DNA of 64,000 bases. Source: Opitutaceae bacterium. Lineage in GTDB: Bacteria; Verrucomicrobiota; Verrucomicrobiia; Opitutales; Opitutaceae. Of the stretch, positions 60,603 to 64,000 are shown piece after piece. The stretch spans positions 1 to 64,000 of the forward strand of contig JABIRI010000141.1 of NCBI GenBank assembly GCA_018667915.1, given 5' to 3'. Positions within the stretch are counted from its first letter, which is position 1. The number at the start of each line of letters is the position of its first letter. The notes under the pieces are model-generated. The model was not told the DNA's origin. It ran no database searches and saw only the letters and a list, made by a program, of their open reading frames with translations. The position numbers and the translations under genes are program-made.

Positions 60603-63050
60603 ATGGACTCGACTCCGCATGGTTTGAAACGGTCTGCGAATCACGCGCGTCGTGGTGTGCTCCTGGCGGCGGGTCTGCTTCTGGCCCCGGCGCTTTCGTG
60701 GGCGGAAGATTTTGAACGCCTACTGACGCCTTTCATGGAGGAGCACTGCTTCAAGTGTCATGGCGAGGAAAAGCAGAAGGGTGATATCCGTCTCGATACC
60801 CTGGCAATGGATTTCTCGGATGCAGCCAATGCGATCTCGTGGCAGGATGTGTCCGACATGTTGGTCATCGGCGACATGCCACCGGAAGAAGAAGTGCGCC
60901 CCGACGCCACGGTCATGGCGGGGGTTATTGAAGCGATTGATACGCGACTACGTGCGGCGATCGCCGCGCAGGGAAATCATGGCCGCATCGCGATTCGGCG
61001 ACTGAGCCACACCGCACTGGATAATACGGTCGTGGATTTGTTGGGGATCAATTTAAGCCTCTCGGATAATTTGCCTGCTGATCCGGAAATCGACGGTTTC
61101 GAAAACCTCGCGATCACGCTCGATGCGAGCCCGGAAATGGTGCTCAAACTGCAGAACAACGCCCGCCACATCGCTGAGCTCGCCATCGCTTCGGGACCCG
61201 ACGTGCGGGCGGACCGGGTCTATACGATCGGCACGATCGGCCACGGCAACAATGTCGAGGAGCGAGGCGATTTTGTGATCACATCGTCCAGTCGTGACCG
61301 CAAACACGTCATGTGGCCGTCAGGGTTTGTTTCCCCCCAGAAAGGGACCTACCGCATCCACGTCGAAGGGTTGGCGCGTGATCTGCGCACAAAGCTCGAG
61401 CGTGATGGCATCGATTACACTTACCTGCGGGACAACTACGAAAGTAGCCTTAAAACCCGCAAACGACGGTCCTCGGACGAACCAGGACTCGTCTCGATCG
61501 TTGCAATTCAAGCATCGGAAGCGCGGCACATGGATGCGGCCAGTGTGCCGGGTCGGCGCGTGGGATATTTTTACCTCGGTGATGAGCTCGAGCAGCAGGC
61601 CGTCGATGTGCGATTGCACGCCGGAGAGAATATCATGCTGCACTATGCTTCGGCGGCGGTGCTGAATCAGTCGCCGACCGCAGTGGTTGAGGGCGAGGAA
61701 CGCTTGGTCGCTGATTTATTGGAGGTGAAATCGATCACGGTTTCGGGACCCGACATCCACGATTGGCCGACCCTCGCGCATCGCCAACTGCTGGGCGAGG
61801 ATGCGGATGCCGATATCGATGAGCAGATTGCGCAGTTCCTATTACGAGCGTTCCGGCGTCCGGTGCCGGACACAACCGTAGCAAATTTTCAACGGCTCTA
61901 CCGCGTGGGATTGGGCCAGGGCCTCTCCGCGGAGGAGTCGATGCGAAACGTTGTGGCGGGCGCGCTGTGCTCGCCGCGTTTTCTTTTTAACTATGACCAA
62001 GGGGAGGCGAGTGACGATTGGGCATTAGCCAATCGTCTGTCCTACTTCTTGTGGAATTCGATGCCGGATGACCTTCTGCTCGCGTTGGCCGATGCGGGTC
62101 AGCTCAGGAGTCCGGCGGTATTGCGCGCACAGGCGGCTCGGATGTTGGCCGATCCGAAAGCGCGTCGTTTCGTAATCGATTTCACGGGGCAGTGGCTGGG
62201 ATTAAATCACATCGAGTTGATGAAGCCCGACCCCAAACTATATCGAGACTATGACCCGTTACTCGAATCTTTCATGAAAGAGGAGAGCGAAAACTTTTTT
62301 GACTTCGTGCTGCAGCAGAATCTGTCGCTGAAATCGTTTCTCGATTCTGACTTCGTTGTGGTGAATGAGCGTCTGGCTCTACACTACGAACTGCCTGAAG
62401 TGAACGGTAGCGAATTCCGTAAAGTTATGTTACCCGAAGGGAGTCCGCGTGGAGGGCTACTCGGTCAAGCGAGTGTGTTGAAACTCACCTCCAATGGCAC
62501 GCGAACCTCCCCGGTGGTGCGAGGAGTTTGGGTGTTGGAAAATATTTTGGGCGATCCGCCCTCGCCGCCGCCGGCCGATGTCGAGCCGATCGAACCCGAT
62601 GTGCGTGGCTCCAAAACGATTCCCGAAATGTTGGCCCGGCATCGGGATGTCGAATCGTGCCGTGACTGCCACATGAGCATCGACCCGTGGGGATTCGGAT
62701 TGGAGCACTTCAACGCGGTGGGTGAATACCGCAGTGCCTATCGCGGAGGTCAGCCGATCGATGCGCGCGGCAGTGTGCCGGGTGGCTCGTTTACCAATTC
62801 TGAAGAAATGAAACAGGTGTTGCTGGGGCGGTCGGATCAATTTGCCCGGGCTATCACCGAGAAGCTCTTCACCTACGCTCTCGGGCACCCGCTTTCAGTC
62901 GGTGAACGACTCGTGGCCGACGACATGGCTGCCGTGGTGATGGAACGCGACCTGGGCCTGCAAGACCTCATCGTCGCGATTTGTTCCAGCCCGTTGTTCC
63001 TCGGAGAGTTCGGGGCTGCGGCCGTCGAAGTCGATGTTGCTCAGAATTGA
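60603..63050 (+). CDS. DUF1592/DUF1588/DUF1587 domain protein with Planctomycete-type cytochrome c
   Basis: CFKCHGEEKQKGDIRLDTL, LSYFLWNSMPDDLLLALADAG, CRDCHMSIDPWGFGLEHFNAVGEYR. Confidence 0.92.
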   Translation: MDSTPHGLKRSANHARRGVLLAAGLLLAPALSWAEDFERLLTPFMEEHCFKCHGEEKQKGDIRLDTLAMDFSDAANAISWQDVSDMLVIGDMPPEEEVRPDATVMAGVIEAIDTRLRAAIAAQGNHGRIAIRRLSHTALDNTVVDLLGINLSLSDNLPADPEIDGFENLAITLDASPEMVLKLQNNARHIAELAIASGPDVRADRVYTIGTIGHGNNVEERGDFVITSSSRDRKHVMWPSGFVSPQKGTYRIHVEGLARDLRTKLERDGIDYTYLRDNYESSLKTRKRRSSDEPGLVSIVAIQASEARHMDAASVPGRRVGYFYLGDELEQQAVDVRLHAGENIMLHYASAAVLNQSPTAVVEGEERLVADLLEVKSITVSGPDIHDWPTLAHRQLLGEDADADIDEQIAQFLLRAFRRPVPDTTVANFQRLYRVGLGQGLSAEESMRNVVAGALCSPRFLFNYDQGEASDDWALANRLSYFLWNSMPDDLLLALADAGQLRSPAVLRAQAARMLADPKARRFVIDFTGQWLGLNHIELMKPDPKLYRDYDPLLESFMKEESENFFDFVLQQNLSLKSFLDSDFVVVNERLALHYELPEVNGSEFRKVMLPEGSPRGGLLGQASVLKLTSNGTRTSPVVRGVWVLENILGDPPSPPPADVEPIEPDVRGSKTIPEMLARHRDVESCRDCHMSIDPWGFGLEHFNAVGEYRSAYRGGQPIDARGSVPGGSFTNSEEMKQVLLGRSDQFARAITEKLFTYALGHPLSVGERLVADDMAAVVMERDLGLQDLIVAICSSPLFLGEFGAAAVEVDVAQN

Positions 63051-63073
63051 GCTAAACGAGCGGGAAGTGAACC

Positions 63074-63129
63074 GAGGTCAGCGACCTCTGCTACAGCGTG
63101 AAACATGTCGGGCGCAACGCCCGACCCAC
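63074..63129. repeat. REP-like palindromes between genes
   Basis: GAGGTCagcGACCTC (63074-63088) and gtcgggcgcaacgcccgacccac (63107-63129), the latter related to the 51757-51822 hairpin arm. Confidence 0.7.
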
Positions 63130-63186
63130 GGTAAAGCACCGCACTCCATGGTGGGGCAGCCTTATCCCCAAAATTGTCTCACCGCT

Positions 63187-64000
63187 TCACTCTTCGGTCT
63201 GCATCCGTTTGTAGATGCGGTAAGGGATGAGATACATCAGAATCGCGACGACCGAGCCGGCGGCGAGGTAGCCATAGTCGATTTGTTTATCGACCGCGTT
63301 CTTCACCAGTCCCAGTGGCGAGAAAATCATGAAGGTGAGCACCATGAGCACGAGGCAAAGTCCGCCGACGAGTTTGAAGTGTTTCCACGGTGTCATATCG
63401 ATATTGGTCGCCGGAGTGGTGGGCTCGATGGAGCGGTCCAGCGGGAAGACTTTGGAGAGCCCGAACAACATGATAACATGTAGCACGAACAGGGCACCGA
63501 GTGCGTGCAGATAGTGCACCGGTAACGCGGGATTGAATTGGGAAACGGACAACGTGATCAGATAGGAGATCAACGTGATGTTGGCAGCCTTGGTGGAGAC
63601 GGTTTTGGAAAAATAACCCACCAGCAGAATGAGGAAAATTGGCGCGCCGAACAACACTTCGGCCTTCACCATGTAGACGAACAGTCCGTCTTGGAATTTC
63701 ATGATGAACGGGGCGACGAACATGGTGAAGATGACCAAAAAGCACCCCACCCATTTACTGCGCTTAATGATGACGTCATCGGAGAGGTGGCTTCCCCACA
63801 TCGGCTTGTAGATGTCGATGGCGAAGAGGGTCACCGAGCTGTTGAGCACGCTGTTGTAAGTGCTCAACACTGCGCCGAATATTACGGCTGCGAAAAATCC
63901 GACGAAGACGCCCGGCATGATGTCGCGCACGAGGGTGGGGTAAATGAAGTCGTTATTCTCGAACGCGTTGCCGCCGTAAACGTGGTAGGCGATGATGCCG
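63187..64000 (-). CDS. Sodium:solute symporter family transporter (5' part outside window)
   Basis: GVFVGFFAAVIFGAVLSTYNSVLNSSVTLFAIDIY SSS-family signature. Reading frame stays open to the window edge (GIIAYHVYGGNAFENNDFIYPTLVRDIMPG). Confidence 0.88.
   Translation of the reverse strand, partial: GIIAYHVYGGNAFENNDFIYPTLVRDIMPGVFVGFFAAVIFGAVLSTYNSVLNSSVTLFAIDIYKPMWGSHLSDDVIIKRSKWVGCFLVIFTMFVAPFIMKFQDGLFVYMVKAEVLFGAPIFLILLVGYFSKTVSTKAANITLISYLITLSVSQFNPALPVHYLHALGALFVLHVIMLFGLSKVFPLDRSIEPTTPATNIDMTPWKHFKLVGGLCLVLMVLTFMIFSPLGLVKNAVDKQIDYGYLAAGSVVAILMYLIPYRIYKRMQTEE

Overview
This 64 kb window is a gene-dense, high-GC bacterial chromosome segment. Its gene content (PSD1/DUF1501 and DUF1552/DUF1592 secreted pairs, PmoA-like and Gfo/Idh proteins, a large TonB receptor, a KKAPAKKA histone-like protein) suggests Verrucomicrobiota, possibly Opitutaceae; that assignment is inference. 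Housekeeping genes include atpE/atpB, trmB, a phoR/phoB-like pair, mnmG/mnmE, recA, gltB, pdxH, rlmN, aroG-type DAHP synthase, miaB and gmk. Accessory genes include an ABC/HlyD efflux operon, a sulfatase, and two Planctomycete-type cytochrome/DUF clusters. The most interesting structure is at about 41.74-42.22 kb. A small four-helix-bundle (S23/IVP-like) gene is bracketed by 35-bp inverted repeats (18 bp perfect plus 13/17), and its last codons lie inside the right repeat. A 96-bp gene-less inverted-repeat element with related ends lies at 37.1 kb, and a solo end lies at 52.44 kb. Together these look like a mobile or RNA-processed element family resembling 23S rRNA intervening sequences but located outside rRNA. 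Other notable observations: an octaheme cytochrome gene interrupted by one in-frame TAG; three copies of a 21-bp palindrome (TTGTCACCATtATGGTGACAA) in one intergenic region; a MITE-like element with GCGCAAAAA-type ends; several REP/BIME-like palindromes; and paired operator-like palindromes upstream of the TonB receptor. No tRNA, rRNA or CRISPR array was recognised by eye.
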